From NCBI RefSeq assembly GCF_900156425.1, contig NZ_FTNO01000002.1:42060-106059 (forward strand): 64,000 bases of DNA, read 5' to 3'. The DNA comes from Haladaptatus litoreus. GTDB lineage: Archaea; Halobacteriota; Halobacteria; Halobacteriales; Haladaptataceae. Shown piece by piece: positions 35,376 to 43,729 of this stretch; within the stretch, counting starts at the first letter, position 1, and the number at the start of each line of letters is the position of its first letter. Made by a program: the position numbers and the translations under genes. The notes under the pieces were generated by a model. It was not told where the DNA came from. It was given only the letters and a program-made list of their open reading frames with translations, and searched no databases.

Positions 35376-36841
35376 ACGAGACGACGCTTCAAGTGGGAAT
35401 CGTCGGCGGCTATCTTGCCCTCTCGTTGCTCGTCGGCCTGCTCGCGTATCGGCTGACCGACCGAAGCGCGGAGGATTATTACCTCGCCAGTCGTACCCTC
35501 GGAACCGTCGTTTTGCTGTTCACGACGTTTGCGACTCTTCTCTCGGCGTTCACCTTCTTCGGCGGGCCAAACACGGCCTACGGTTTCGGGCCGGAGTGGA
35601 TTCTCGTGATGGGCCTGATGGATGGCATTCTGTTCGCCGTGCTGTGGTACGTCATCGGTTACAAACAGTGGCTCCTCGGGCGCGAACATGGCTACGTCAC
35701 CCTCGGCGAGATGCTCGGCGACCGGTTCGGCTCGCCCCTGCTCCGGGGCCTCGTCGCCGGAATCAGCCTGTTCTGGCTGTTCCCCTACGTGATGCTCCAA
35801 CAGGTCGGGGCCGGAACTGCGCTGGAAGCCCTGACCGGCGGGGAACTCTCCTACGCGATGGGCGCGGGCCTCGTGACGGTGTTCATGATTGCCTACGTCG
35901 TCCTCGCCGGAATGCGCGGGATTGCGTGGACGGACACGCTTCAAGGTGTCTTCATGCTCGTAATGGTCTGGGTTGCTGCGCTCTGGGTGCTAACCGAACT
36001 GGGCGGCATGGGTTCCGCAACCGCACAACTCGCCGAATCGAACCCCGAGTTCCTCTCGCTCGGAGGCGGGCGATACTCCCCGCAGTGGATGCTCTCGCAG
36101 GCAATCGGCATCGCGTTCGGCGTGGCGATGTTCCCGCAGGTCAACCAGCGATTTTTCGTGGCGGGGTCGAAGAAGGTGCTGAAACGAACCTTCTCGCTCT
36201 GGCCGATTCTGGTCGTTCTGCTGTTCGTTCCAGCGTTCATGCTCGGCGCGTGGGCGCGTGGCCTGCCAATCAACGTGCCGGAGAACGGAAACGTTCTCTC
36301 TATCCTGCTCGCAGAGTACGCCCCGGCGTGGTTCGCCGCGCTGGTCATCGCGGGCGCGATGGCCGCGATGATGTCTTCGTCCGACTCGATGCTCCTCTCC
36401 GGGTCGTCCTACTTCACCCGCGACCTCTACCGCCCGTTCATCAACCCCGACGCGAGTAGCAGTTGGGAGGACACCCTCGGGCGAATCGGCGTGGCCGTCT
36501 TCGCAATCGCGGCGTTCGTCGCCAGTCTGTACTCGCCGAAAGCGATTACGACGATTGGTTCGACGGCCTTCGGCGGGTTTGCACAACTCGCCCTCCCCGT
36601 CATCGTTGCGCTCTACTGGTCGCGCGTGACCCGAACCGGGATGCTTGCCGGAATCATCGGCAGTCAGATGTTCTATCTTTCCAGCGTCTTCCTCTCGTTC
36701 GTACCGAGCAGTTACGGCGGCTGGCTGGCTTCTGTGGTCGGCATGGGAATCGGACTGGTGCTGACGGTTTCGGTGTCGGCGGTTACGTCGCCCGCACCAG
36801 ATGAAGAACGAAACCTGTACTTCGACCTCCACGCCGACTAG
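35372..36841 (+). CDS. Sodium:solute symporter (SSS family)
   Basis: A 489-residue transporter of the SSS/PanF-like family with about 13 transmembrane helices. Family motifs are 'EDYYLASRTLGTVVLLFTTF' near helix 2, 'FGGPNTAYGFGPEW', and 'ALVIAGAMAAMMSSSDSMLL'. It couples Na+ entry to uptake of a sugar, amino acid or carboxylate; substrate unknown. It is translationally coupled to the DUF3311 gene. A T6 run follows the stop. Confidence 0.92.
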   Translation: MNETTLQVGIVGGYLALSLLVGLLAYRLTDRSAEDYYLASRTLGTVVLLFTTFATLLSAFTFFGGPNTAYGFGPEWILVMGLMDGILFAVLWYVIGYKQWLLGREHGYVTLGEMLGDRFGSPLLRGLVAGISLFWLFPYVMLQQVGAGTALEALTGGELSYAMGAGLVTVFMIAYVVLAGMRGIAWTDTLQGVFMLVMVWVAALWVLTELGGMGSATAQLAESNPEFLSLGGGRYSPQWMLSQAIGIAFGVAMFPQVNQRFFVAGSKKVLKRTFSLWPILVVLLFVPAFMLGAWARGLPINVPENGNVLSILLAEYAPAWFAALVIAGAMAAMMSSSDSMLLSGSSYFTRDLYRPFINPDASSSWEDTLGRIGVAVFAIAAFVASLYSPKAITTIGSTAFGGFAQLALPVIVALYWSRVTRTGMLAGIIGSQMFYLSSVFLSFVPSSYGGWLASVVGMGIGLVLTVSVSAVTSPAPDEERNLYFDLHAD

Positions 36842-36850
36842 CGCGAATCG

Positions 36851-36856
36851 TTTTTT
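36851..36856 (+). terminator. Poly-T terminator of the symporter operon
   Basis: A TTTTTT run starts 10 nt after the symporter stop codon, consistent with T-rich archaeal intrinsic termination. Confidence 0.45.
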
Positions 36857-36902
36857 CTGCAGTGGTCGTTGTATGAGAACTCATTCAGTCCACAACTGCA
36901 CT

Positions 36903-37093
36903 AGATTTACTCTGTTTACGATACTGGCGGTAAGTAAGATACTGGCGCTAGGTAATCACGACTCTACTGAAACCGCACCCGCACCGCACTCGCGGTTGCA
37001 CCGCTCGCCAGCGAGATTTCGCAGAAATCTCGTTCGCCACACGCCTCCCCAACCGATTCTCTCACTCGCTGTTCATTTGGTCACAGTAAGAGT
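36903..37093. repeat. Palindromic intergenic element, family B copy 2
   Basis: The 323-nt gap before the gene at 37165 carries a second family B copy. CGACTCTACTGAAACCGCACC (near 36959) and CCTCCCCAACCGATTC (near 37045) match the inverted arms of the 11.2-kb copy. An 18-nt tandem duplication with 16 of 18 matches, GATACTGGCGGTAAGTAA and GATACTGGCGCTAGGTAA, occupies 36920-36955. A 9-bp hairpin lies at 37012-37020/37024-37032. The distal arm seems to be missing, so this is a partial element. Confidence 0.65.
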
Positions 37094-37132
37094 ATGCTAG
37101 AAATCCCGTACCATCGAAAGCTGCTCACGACG

Positions 37133-37141
37133 AGTTTAAAT
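37133..37141 (+). promoter_or_regulatory. TATA box for the HFX_2341-type gene
   Basis: AGTTTAAAT lies centred about 27 nt before the ATG at 37165, giving a predicted leaderless transcript directly after the family B element. Confidence 0.55.
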
Positions 37142-37164
37142 CGACTTCACGAGAACTGACAGGC

Positions 37165-38058
37165 ATGCAGACACACATCGTTCCGGTCGGATTCGACTAC
37201 GACCGGGTTATCGCGCCCTTGGTGCGCGACCAACTCGACGTTGACCGCGTCATCCTCCTCGAAGGTGCGGTCGGGAGCGAGGCGAACGTCGAATACTCTC
37301 GCCATCTCTCCCGGAAACTCGGCAAGGATTTCGAGAACCTACTCGGGGCGGAAACGGAGCGCGTCGTGCTGGCCGACGTGTACGACTACGACGCCGCGTT
37401 CGAACAGGCCTACGACCGAATCAACGCCGAACTCGATGCTGGCGGGGAAGTGTGGGTGAACGTCAGCGCGATGCCCCGAACGGTGAGTTTCGCGTTCGCG
37501 ACCGCGGCCCACTCCATCATGGTCGAGCGCCAGAGCGACCGCGAAAAGATTCACACCTACTACACCGCGCCGGAGAAGTATCTGGAAACCGAACTTGCAG
37601 AAGAACTGCGCGAGGAAATCGACCTGCTCGCGTCCATCCGCGACGGTGACGTTGACGAAGCGCGCATCGAAACGAGACTGGAGAGCGCCCGCGACCTGCT
37701 CTCTGAGTTCGACGAACGCGGGACGACCATCGGCGCGAAGGAAATCGACGGGAAACACATCGTGGAACTCCCGGTCGCTTCGTTTTCCAACGTCAAACCG
37801 TTCGAGGAACTCATTCTGTTCACCCTCGGCGAACACGGCGAGTTCGAGAGCGTAAGCGAACTCGCCCACGCGCTGTCCCGCGATTTGAACGAGGAGTACA
37901 CCGACAGCTTTCGGTCGAAAGTCATCTACAACGTGGACAGGCTCGGGCCAGGCGGAAAAGGATATATCGAGCAGGAAGAGCACGGGAAGTCCTACCGGAC
38001 GCGACTCTCACGAATCGGGGAGCTGTGGGTGCGGTCGCATACGGACGACGAGACGTGA
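37165..38058 (+). CDS. HFX_2341/DUF6293-type transcriptional regulator with CARF-like domain
   Basis: A 297-residue protein. The N-terminal half (about 1-150) is a Rossmann-like sensor ('THIVPVGFDYDRVIAPLVRD', 'VWVNVSAMPRTVSFAFATAA') of the CARF-like type found in DUF6293. A linker helix region follows, then a winged-helix domain (about 205-290, 'FEELILFTLGEHGEFESVSE'). CARF-like domains often bind cyclic oligonucleotides or related signals. No CRISPR locus or nuclease is in the window, so the ligand is unknown. Monocistronic. Confidence 0.8.
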   Translation: MQTHIVPVGFDYDRVIAPLVRDQLDVDRVILLEGAVGSEANVEYSRHLSRKLGKDFENLLGAETERVVLADVYDYDAAFEQAYDRINAELDAGGEVWVNVSAMPRTVSFAFATAAHSIMVERQSDREKIHTYYTAPEKYLETELAEELREEIDLLASIRDGDVDEARIETRLESARDLLSEFDERGTTIGAKEIDGKHIVELPVASFSNVKPFEELILFTLGEHGEFESVSELAHALSRDLNEEYTDSFRSKVIYNVDRLGPGGKGYIEQEEHGKSYRTRLSRIGELWVRSHTDDET

Positions 38059-38130
38059 AACACCTCGAAATTGTGAGCGGGAACGACCCGCGAACAGCGA
38101 GATGTAACCGTTCGAAAGGTTCGACACTAG

Positions 38131-38439
38131 TTACCAGCCTTCGTTCCACTCTTCACGGAGTTCGGCCAGCAAGGCCTCCGAATCTATTTCGTCCATCTTC
38201 TCCACCGAAAGCGTCCAATACTGCCCCCGATGTTCGAGCAGGCCGTCGTCTGCTAATCGTGTGAGTACCGACCCGATGCTTCCATCAGAAATCCCAGTCC
38301 CGTCCCGTATCTCGCTTCGAGTAAACGCGTGGCCGTCGTTTGCGGCGAGAAACGCCATTGCTCTGCGACCGTTGGTTCCTTCTTCGATGTGTAACCTCGC
38401 CTCTGGAAGACTCTCGGAATCGTCTCGCTCGGTATGCAT
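38131..38439 (-). CDS. Winged-helix DNA-binding protein, possible orphan antitoxin
   Basis: A 102-residue protein from the ATG at 38439 (a further ATG at 38454 is possible). It has a MarR-like winged helix: 'GRRAMAFLAANDGHAFTRSE', recognition segment 'GISDGSIGSVLTRLADDGLL' and wing 'EHRGQYWTLS'. In haloarchaea very similar HTH proteins are often followed by a PemK/MazF-type toxin gene. Here only about 70 non-coding bases separate it from the convergent neighbour, so no toxin is present. Confidence 0.78.
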   Translation of the reverse strand: MHTERDDSESLPEARLHIEEGTNGRRAMAFLAANDGHAFTRSEIRDGTGISDGSIGSVLTRLADDGLLEHRGQYWTLSVEKMDEIDSEALLAELREEWNEGW

Positions 38440-38548
38440 GGTACCTATTCGCATCGGAGACTACTAAAATGTACTCTCGGATACTGTAACGTACTGAAAA
38501 CGGTTCCACAATGAGAATCGAGTAGGATAAAGCTGTTAGAGGAGACTG

Positions 38549-39268
38549 TTATTCGTCTACCGATTCCAACTTCTTCACGCGCGTCGAAAGCGCCAAAAAG
38601 GTCGCCAGTAGTGTTAGCGTAACCGCGCCCGCCGCTGCGATTTCGTGGGTCGGTGATGGATGGCTGTATCCGGTCGCAAGCACTTCCTGCGCCGGAAGCG
38701 CGGTGTGGTGGGGCGTGCCGACGATTGGAACGAAGTAGTCTACAATGTCGTTGACACCGTACCAGAGTACCGCGACGAAGACGGCACCGACCGGGAAATC
38801 GCTGTAGCGATAGATGAGAAACGCCTCAACGACCATGGCGAGATGGCTAAAGAAGAGAAAGAGATACATCGGGAAAGCCGTTCCCGCGAGGAATCCGTCG
38901 GCGAACGCGACCAGCACGTAGGGCGTCCACGCACCGAGTTTGATACACCCGAAGAAGGCGAGGGCGTTCACCCACTCGTTGTTCCGCCCCAGTTTCCACA
39001 GGCCGAGCGACAGCGCGATAAACAGCGTGGCAACGGGACTGTCGGGGACGAACAGCCACATTTCGGGTGGCTCCACCGCGAACTGCCACGTTATCAGCGG
39101 ATCGGAGAGCGGAATCGGGTGGAAGCCGTAGTACCAGAAACCGAAGGCGGTGCCGACGAGATTTATCGCGACGATGACCCACGCCATTCGCAGGCCGAAA
39201 TCCTCCAGCCACTGCGGAAGCGGCGCGACGTACCACGGAAGGTTCTCTCGGGGCGGGAGGTCGGTCAT
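38549..39268 (-). CDS. DUF1405 family membrane protein (paralogue 1)
   Basis: A 239-residue protein with about six transmembrane helices and an aromatic-rich first loop, matching the DUF1405 family found in Bacillus and haloarchaea. Signature-like segments are 'WVIVAINLVGTAFGFWYYG', 'GCIKLGAWTPYVLVAF' and 'HLAMVVEAFLIYRYSDF'. The start at 39268 (MTDLPPREN) is chosen over a longer basic extension. Function unknown. A second paralogue lies at 41366-42001. Confidence 0.85.
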   Translation of the reverse strand: MTDLPPRENLPWYVAPLPQWLEDFGLRMAWVIVAINLVGTAFGFWYYGFHPIPLSDPLITWQFAVEPPEMWLFVPDSPVATLFIALSLGLWKLGRNNEWVNALAFFGCIKLGAWTPYVLVAFADGFLAGTAFPMYLFLFFSHLAMVVEAFLIYRYSDFPVGAVFVAVLWYGVNDIVDYFVPIVGTPHHTALPAQEVLATGYSHPSPTHEIAAAGAVTLTLLATFLALSTRVKKLESVDE

Positions 39269-39354
39269 ACTCGCGGGCACGAATGGTCGGGCCAAAGAGG
39301 CTTCGATACGCGTCAACAGACGTGGTTTTCGGGAGCAATCGAGACGAGCAATTT

Positions 39355-39720
39355 CGGCGCACGGGAGCGACCAGAGGGAGTGACTCGTGCGAGGAATGAC
39401 TGGAACGACTGAAAGGAGTGGAAGGAATCGATTGGAGAGGGTGTGGCCTGCGCTGCGGTTGCGGTTATTTTGTTGTCGTGATTTGCTACAACACAATGTA
39501 ACCAAACAAGCGTGAGCAAATCACGACAACAAACGAAGCCCTCATTCGCTCCTTCGTCGCTCACTCGCCCTTCATCCGCCGAGGCCCGCCTCCGCCCCGC
39601 TACCACCAGTGTCCCCTTACCTCCCCGCCAGCGCGGAAAATGCATTCTCGCCTCACTTCGTTCGTCGCTCATGCGAGCGCGCTGGCGCAACCATGTGGAA
39701 AGCCAAACAAGCGATGTGGT
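39355..39720. repeat. Palindromic intergenic element, family A copy 3 (diverged)
   Basis: The 556-nt gap between DUF1405 and pdxS holds no gene. It contains family A arm-like sequence (GAGGAATGACTGGAACGACTG near 39393 and CCCTCATTCGCTCCTTCGTCGCTCACTCGCCC from 39540). There is also a perfect 17-bp inverted repeat, 39471-39487/39515-39531, whose AGCAAATCACGACAACA resembles the TTGCAAATCACGAC end of the other copies. The copy appears rearranged or nested. Confidence 0.6.
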
Positions 39721-39793
39721 GGACAAAAAATACCGCCTCCTGAAAAAATACAGATTCAAAAACATCGACACGTCACGTCCCACAATCGGTACG

Positions 39794-39801
39794 GCTTAAG
39801 T
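39794..39801 (+). promoter_or_regulatory. TATA-like box of pdxS
   Basis: GCTTAAGT is centred about 27 nt before the pdxS ATG, giving a likely leaderless transcript. Confidence 0.55.
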
Positions 39802-39824
39802 CCCCACGTTCGCTACGAACACCC

Positions 39825-40733
39825 ATGGCAGAACCGACCGACATCGAGGAACTCAAACGTGGGACGGAACTCGTAAAGCGCGGCTTCGCCCGGATGCAGA
39901 AGGGCGGCGTCATTATGGACGTAGTGAACCCGGAACAGGCCCGCATCGCGGAGGACGCGGGTGCGGTCGCGGTCATGTCGCTCGAAGCGGTTCCGGCGGA
40001 CATCCGAAAACGGGGCGGCGTGGCGCGGATGGCCGACCCCGCTGACGTGGAGGAAATTATCGACGAAGTGTCCATTCCCGTGATGGGCAAGTCACGAATC
40101 GGGCACTCGGTCGAAGCCCAGATTCTGGAATCCATCGGCGTGGACATGATCGACGAGTCCGAAGTCCTCACCCCGGCGGACGACAAATACCACATCGACA
40201 AACGCGAGTTCACCGCCCCGTTCGTGTGCGGCGCGCGCAACCTCGGTGAAGCCCTGCGGCGAATCAACGAGGGCGCGGCGATGATTCGAACCAAGGGCGA
40301 GGCAGGAACCGGCGACGTGAATCAAGCGGTTCACCACCAGCGAACCATCAAGGGTGCGATTCGGGAACTCCAAGGCAAAACCCACGAGGAGCGCGAAATG
40401 CTCGCGCGTGAACTCGAAGCGCCCGCGGAACTGGTTCACGAAACCGCGGAAGCGGGCCGTCTCCCAGTCGTGAACTTCGCGGCAGGTGGCATCGCCACGC
40501 CCGCCGACGCCGCGCTCATGATGCACCACGGTTGTGACGGCATCTTCGTCGGGTCGGGCATTTTCGGTGCCGAGAACCCGCGTGCAATGGCCGACGCAAT
40601 CGTCGAGGCGACGAACAACTGGGACGACCCGGAGCGACTCGCCGAAATCAGCAAGGACATCGGCGCGGGCATGAAGGGCGAAGCCAACGCAGACATTCCG
40701 AACGAGGACAAACTTCAGGGTCGCGGAAACTAA
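39825..40733 (+). CDS. pdxS: Pyridoxal 5'-phosphate synthase lyase subunit PdxS
   Basis: A 302-residue PdxS/SNZ TIM-barrel protein that builds PLP from ribose 5-phosphate, glyceraldehyde 3-phosphate and ammonia delivered by PdxT. Near-invariant segments are present: '[20 protein letters not shown]', '[20 protein letters not shown]', '[17 protein letters not shown]' and '[20 protein letters not shown]'. pdxT is not adjacent and must lie elsewhere. Single-gene unit. Confidence 0.97.
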   Translation: MAEPTDIEELKRGTELVKRGFARMQKGGVIMDVVNPEQARIAEDAGAVAVMSLEAVPADIRKRGGVARMADPADVEEIIDEVSIPVMGKSRIGHSVEAQILESIGVDMIDESEVLTPADDKYHIDKREFTAPFVCGARNLGEALRRINEGAAMIRTKGEAGTGDVNQAVHHQRTIKGAIRELQGKTHEEREMLARELEAPAELVHETAEAGRLPVVNFAAGGIATPADAALMMHHGCDGIFVGSGIFGAENPRAMADAIVEATNNWDDPERLAEISKDIGAGMKGEANADIPNEDKLQGRGN

Positions 40734-40844
40734 GCACAGAAGCAAAAACCGTCAGCAAGCGGTTTAACTAGCGGTTAAGCGCACTGATTACACGAAAACC
40801 GATTTTTCAAATCATCCTCGGGGAGGGGTACAGCGTTTCCCGTT

Positions 40845-41213
40845 TTACACGGCACCCCCACTTCTGAACTCCTGATTTCGCGGTTGGAACTGAAGGAGTT
40901 GTTCCACGCGGTCAGCTTTCGCCAGAAACACCTCCTTCAGTTCCGGTGGGTTGCGAATCCGGGTGTTTTCGAGGAGATCGTCCGGAACGACGAGAGTCTG
41001 GTCTGGAACGCCCTCTTCTCCGTGGACGGAGAAATGTTGCCGGTCGATTTTCATGACGAGGGGCCAGTCGATTCGCTCGATTCCATCGCCGTTTGCGTAG
41101 AGGGCTTGGTTCACGCGCTCGTGGTCGTCCTGGGACATGACGGCGTGGTCTGCGCCGGACGGTTCGACGTACAGACGGCCGAGGTAGTAACCGCTGGAAA
41201 ACGACTCGAACAT
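40845..41213 (-). CDS. DUF5802-like haloarchaeal protein
   Basis: A 122-residue protein starting at the ATG at 41213 (MFESFSSGYYLGRLYVEP), which matches the N-terminus I associate with the haloarchaeal DUF5802 family. Other conserved parts are 'DWPLVMKIDRQHFSVHGEEG' and 'LLENTRIRNPPELKEVFLAK'. No catalytic motif, function unknown. The upstream 41214-41330 stretch is AT-rich and should hold divergent promoters. Confidence 0.82.
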   Translation of the reverse strand: MFESFSSGYYLGRLYVEPSGADHAVMSQDDHERVNQALYANGDGIERIDWPLVMKIDRQHFSVHGEEGVPDQTLVVPDDLLENTRIRNPPELKEVFLAKADRVEQLLQFQPRNQEFRSGGAV

Positions 41214-41365
41214 GGTAGGCAGTAACACACAATGGGTAATAGTTATATAGCAGTTATGCAAAATGCTTATGTAGAAGAGCAAACTTAGTATATAAATAAT
41301 TCTATTCGTCCAGAGCGTGCAACGATGACAGCAGTTCTTTTACTGCCCCCTGCGCGGGGAAGAAC

Positions 41366-42001
41366 ATGGCAATTCCCGAGCGGTACGCCCGATACTATCT
41401 CGAAAACGCGCCGAGTTTGGTCTGGTTGCTCCTCGTCAACTCGCTCGCGATTCTCGTCGGCATCCGGTTTTACGTCGAAACCATGCCCGAAGTTCCGACG
41501 TTTCTCTGGCCGCTGTACGCCGATTCGCCGATGGCGCTCGCGCTCGTCACCGCCTCACTGCTTACGCTCCTACCAAATCTCGGCAATCGCCTTTCCGACG
41601 CGCCGCAAAATCTCCCGCTCGCGTACCTCCACACCTTCGCGTTCGTCTGGCTCGTCAAATTCGGCATCTGGACGTTCGTCGGACTGAACCTCGGGTTTTC
41701 CGCGTATTTCGGCCCGCCGTGGGACCCGAACGCCGTTTGGGACTACTGGGGAATCATCATCACGCATCTCGCGTTCGTCGTCGAAGCATTTCTCATCCCG
41801 TACTACGGGCGGACGACGCGCGGGGCACTGGTCGCCGCGCTCGTCGTCGCGCTGGCAAGCGACGTGTTAGACTACGGATTCGGGTTCCACCCGCCGCTTC
41901 GCTACGAACCCGGCCTTTTACTCCCGCTTGCAACTATCACCTTATCGGTTATATCCGTCTTCGCCGCTGCACGGGTATTTGACCGATTAGAACCAGTTTA
42001 A
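41366..42001 (+). CDS. DUF1405 family membrane protein (paralogue 2)
   Basis: A 211-residue protein with about six membrane helices, homologous to the DUF1405 protein at 38549-39268: 'VWLLLVNSLAILVGIRFYVE', 'VKFGIWTFVGLNL' and 'THLAFVVEAFLIPYYGR' align with its segments. Two paralogues within 3 kb suggest an old local duplication. Function unknown. Confidence 0.85.
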   Translation: MAIPERYARYYLENAPSLVWLLLVNSLAILVGIRFYVETMPEVPTFLWPLYADSPMALALVTASLLTLLPNLGNRLSDAPQNLPLAYLHTFAFVWLVKFGIWTFVGLNLGFSAYFGPPWDPNAVWDYWGIIITHLAFVVEAFLIPYYGRTTRGALVAALVVALASDVLDYGFGFHPPLRYEPGLLLPLATITLSVISVFAAARVFDRLEPV

Positions 42002-42072
42002 TGGTATTTTAAACGCTCTTTTCACCGCTCGTACCTTCGTTTTGAGATGTGAACAGAACGAACGAATTGCCC

Positions 42073-42081
42073 TATTTTTAA
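42073..42081 (+). promoter_or_regulatory. TATA box for the secreted protein at 42105
   Basis: TATTTTTAA lies centred about 27 nt before the ATG at 42105, which supports that start over an upstream in-frame ATG at 42042. Confidence 0.6.
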
Positions 42082-42104
42082 CCTGGGACGGTAATGAGCT
42101 ATTG

Positions 42105-42941
42105 ATGAACGCCATTCGCGCCGTCTTGTTGGCGACGCTGACAGTATGCGGGTTTGCCGTCGCGCTGCCGACTGCCGCCGCACCGTCGCCCACAGCACCA
42201 GCTGATACCTCCATAAACACGTTCCAAACCGAAGAGAACGCGACGAGTTCAAACAGCACGCTCGGTGCCGAAATTTCGTCGTTCATGCAGGTTAGCACCT
42301 CACAGGCGGAAGGAACCGTCGATACCGGCCTGTGGGTCGCCCGATTCAACCAAACACAGAACAGGTCGGCGCAACAAGCTCTCGTCAGACACCAGACCGA
42401 AGATTTGGAAACCGAACTCGACGCGCTCCAACAGCGAAAACGGAACCTCGTCGAGGCGCGAAACAGCGGCGAAATCAGCCGACTCCAGTATCAGGCCAGA
42501 ATGAGCGAACTCGTCGGCGACATTCGTTCGGTTCAACACGCCATCAACACGACGAAACCGCGAGCCGAAACGGTCGGAACCCGGGTCAACCGACTCCAGC
42601 GACTCGACAGGCAGGCGAACAACGTCGGCGGCCCCGAGGTCGCTGAAGTCGCCCGGTCGCTCAACAGCGTGAACGTGCCGGGCGAAAACGCGAACAACTC
42701 CACGAACGCACCCGGCGTCGGCAACGGTTCCGGACAGGGGAACGGAATGCCGGGTGGTGAAACGACACCTGGCAACGGGAATGAGAACGGAAACGCTGGG
42801 AACGGTAGCAACGGGAACACTGGAAACGGAAATAATGGGAACGGCGGGAATGGAGACGGCGGGAACGAAAACGCCGGAAACGGCAACAGCGCCTCCGGCA
42901 ACTCACTAACCGGCGATGTGTCGATTTCCATCCCCTTATAA
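42105..42941 (+). CDS. Secreted coiled-coil protein with Asn/Gly-rich tail
   Basis: A 278-residue exported protein. A Sec signal sequence ('AVLLATLTVCGFAVALPTAA') is followed by a Ser/Thr-rich segment and a helical, probably coiled-coil part (about 95-155, 'EDLETELDALQQRKRNLVEA'). The last roughly 70 residues are a low-complexity Asn/Gly tract of NGNGGNG-type units. There is no C-terminal anchor or PGF motif. It is followed by an ArsR-type regulator on the same strand. Homologues of the coiled-coil part exist in haloarchaea to my knowledge, without function. Confidence 0.8.
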   Translation: MNAIRAVLLATLTVCGFAVALPTAAAPSPTAPADTSINTFQTEENATSSNSTLGAEISSFMQVSTSQAEGTVDTGLWVARFNQTQNRSAQQALVRHQTEDLETELDALQQRKRNLVEARNSGEISRLQYQARMSELVGDIRSVQHAINTTKPRAETVGTRVNRLQRLDRQANNVGGPEVAEVARSLNSVNVPGENANNSTNAPGVGNGSGQGNGMPGGETTPGNGNENGNAGNGSNGNTGNGNNGNGGNGDGGNENAGNGNSASGNSLTGDVSISIPL

Positions 42942-43006
42942 GTCTGAACCGCGCTTCGCGGCGAGAGACACGCTTTTCCGTTCGCGTTACCAAGTCGTTG
43001 ACGTGA

Positions 43007-43714
43007 ATGGACTCCGCTGTGTTGCTCGATATACTCGGCAATGAAAACCGCAGGCGCATCCTGCGACTTCTCTCGCACAAACCCTGCTACGTCACGGAGA
43101 TAAGCGACTATCTCGGCGTCAGTCCGAAGGCGGTCATCGACCACCTTCGAAAACTCGAAGAGGTGGGATTGGTCGAAAGTCGAACCGACGACCAGCGCCG
43201 CAAATATTTCAACATCTCTCGAAATCTCCGACTGGAAGTCGATGTTTCTCCCTACGAGTTCGATATGAAGAGCGCGTATCCAGCCAGTCCGAGTTTGGAC
43301 GTGAGCACGTGCCAGTACCTCTCGCTCAACGTTCAGTACGGAACCCAACCCGACGAGCGCGAAGGGGATGGCGACCCAGAAACCGTGAGCGACGTGGAAG
43401 CGGGTGAAATCGCCACGCTCGCGGAAGAACTCAACTGTTTGGAGGATTTGAAAAGCGAACTGTCACTCGCACAGCGATGGGTCCACGGAAGGATTACGAA
43501 CGTCTTAGACCAGTTGAGCGAGGAGGTCGACGAAAACGGACAGAATCGGATTCGAGCCGAGATACTGGCCGCGCTCGCGGCGGGAGCGGAAACCGTGAGA
43601 GACGTGGGTCGAGAAATCGACGCGCCGGAACACATCGTCGAACGACATCTAGCGAGCATGGCGGAACGCGGAATCGTAGAAGAGAACAGCGGCCACTGGA
43701 TGCTTTCCGGATAG
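43007..43714 (+). CDS. ArsR-type transcriptional regulator with two HTH domains
   Basis: A 235-residue protein. The N-terminal winged helix (about 1-70) is ArsR-like: 'LGNENRRRILRLLSHKPCYV' and recognition helix 'YLGVSPKAVIDHLRKLEEVG'. The middle region 'SRNLRLEVDVSPYEFDMKSA' is typical of a haloarchaeal subgroup. A second helix-turn-helix lies near the C-terminus (about 180-232, 'AAGAETVRDVGREIDAPEHI'). It follows the secreted Asn/Gly-rich protein by 65 nt and might regulate it. Confidence 0.87.
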   Translation: MDSAVLLDILGNENRRRILRLLSHKPCYVTEISDYLGVSPKAVIDHLRKLEEVGLVESRTDDQRRKYFNISRNLRLEVDVSPYEFDMKSAYPASPSLDVSTCQYLSLNVQYGTQPDEREGDGDPETVSDVEAGEIATLAEELNCLEDLKSELSLAQRWVHGRITNVLDQLSEEVDENGQNRIRAEILAALAAGAETVRDVGREIDAPEHIVERHLASMAERGIVEENSGHWMLSG

Positions 43715-43729
43715 CTATTTTACAGGCAG

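Noticed and set aside
36920..36955. The 18-nt duplication as a regulatory operator of the symporter or the DUF6293 gene.
   Set aside because: It lies inside the family B element far from both promoters, and is better read as part of the element.
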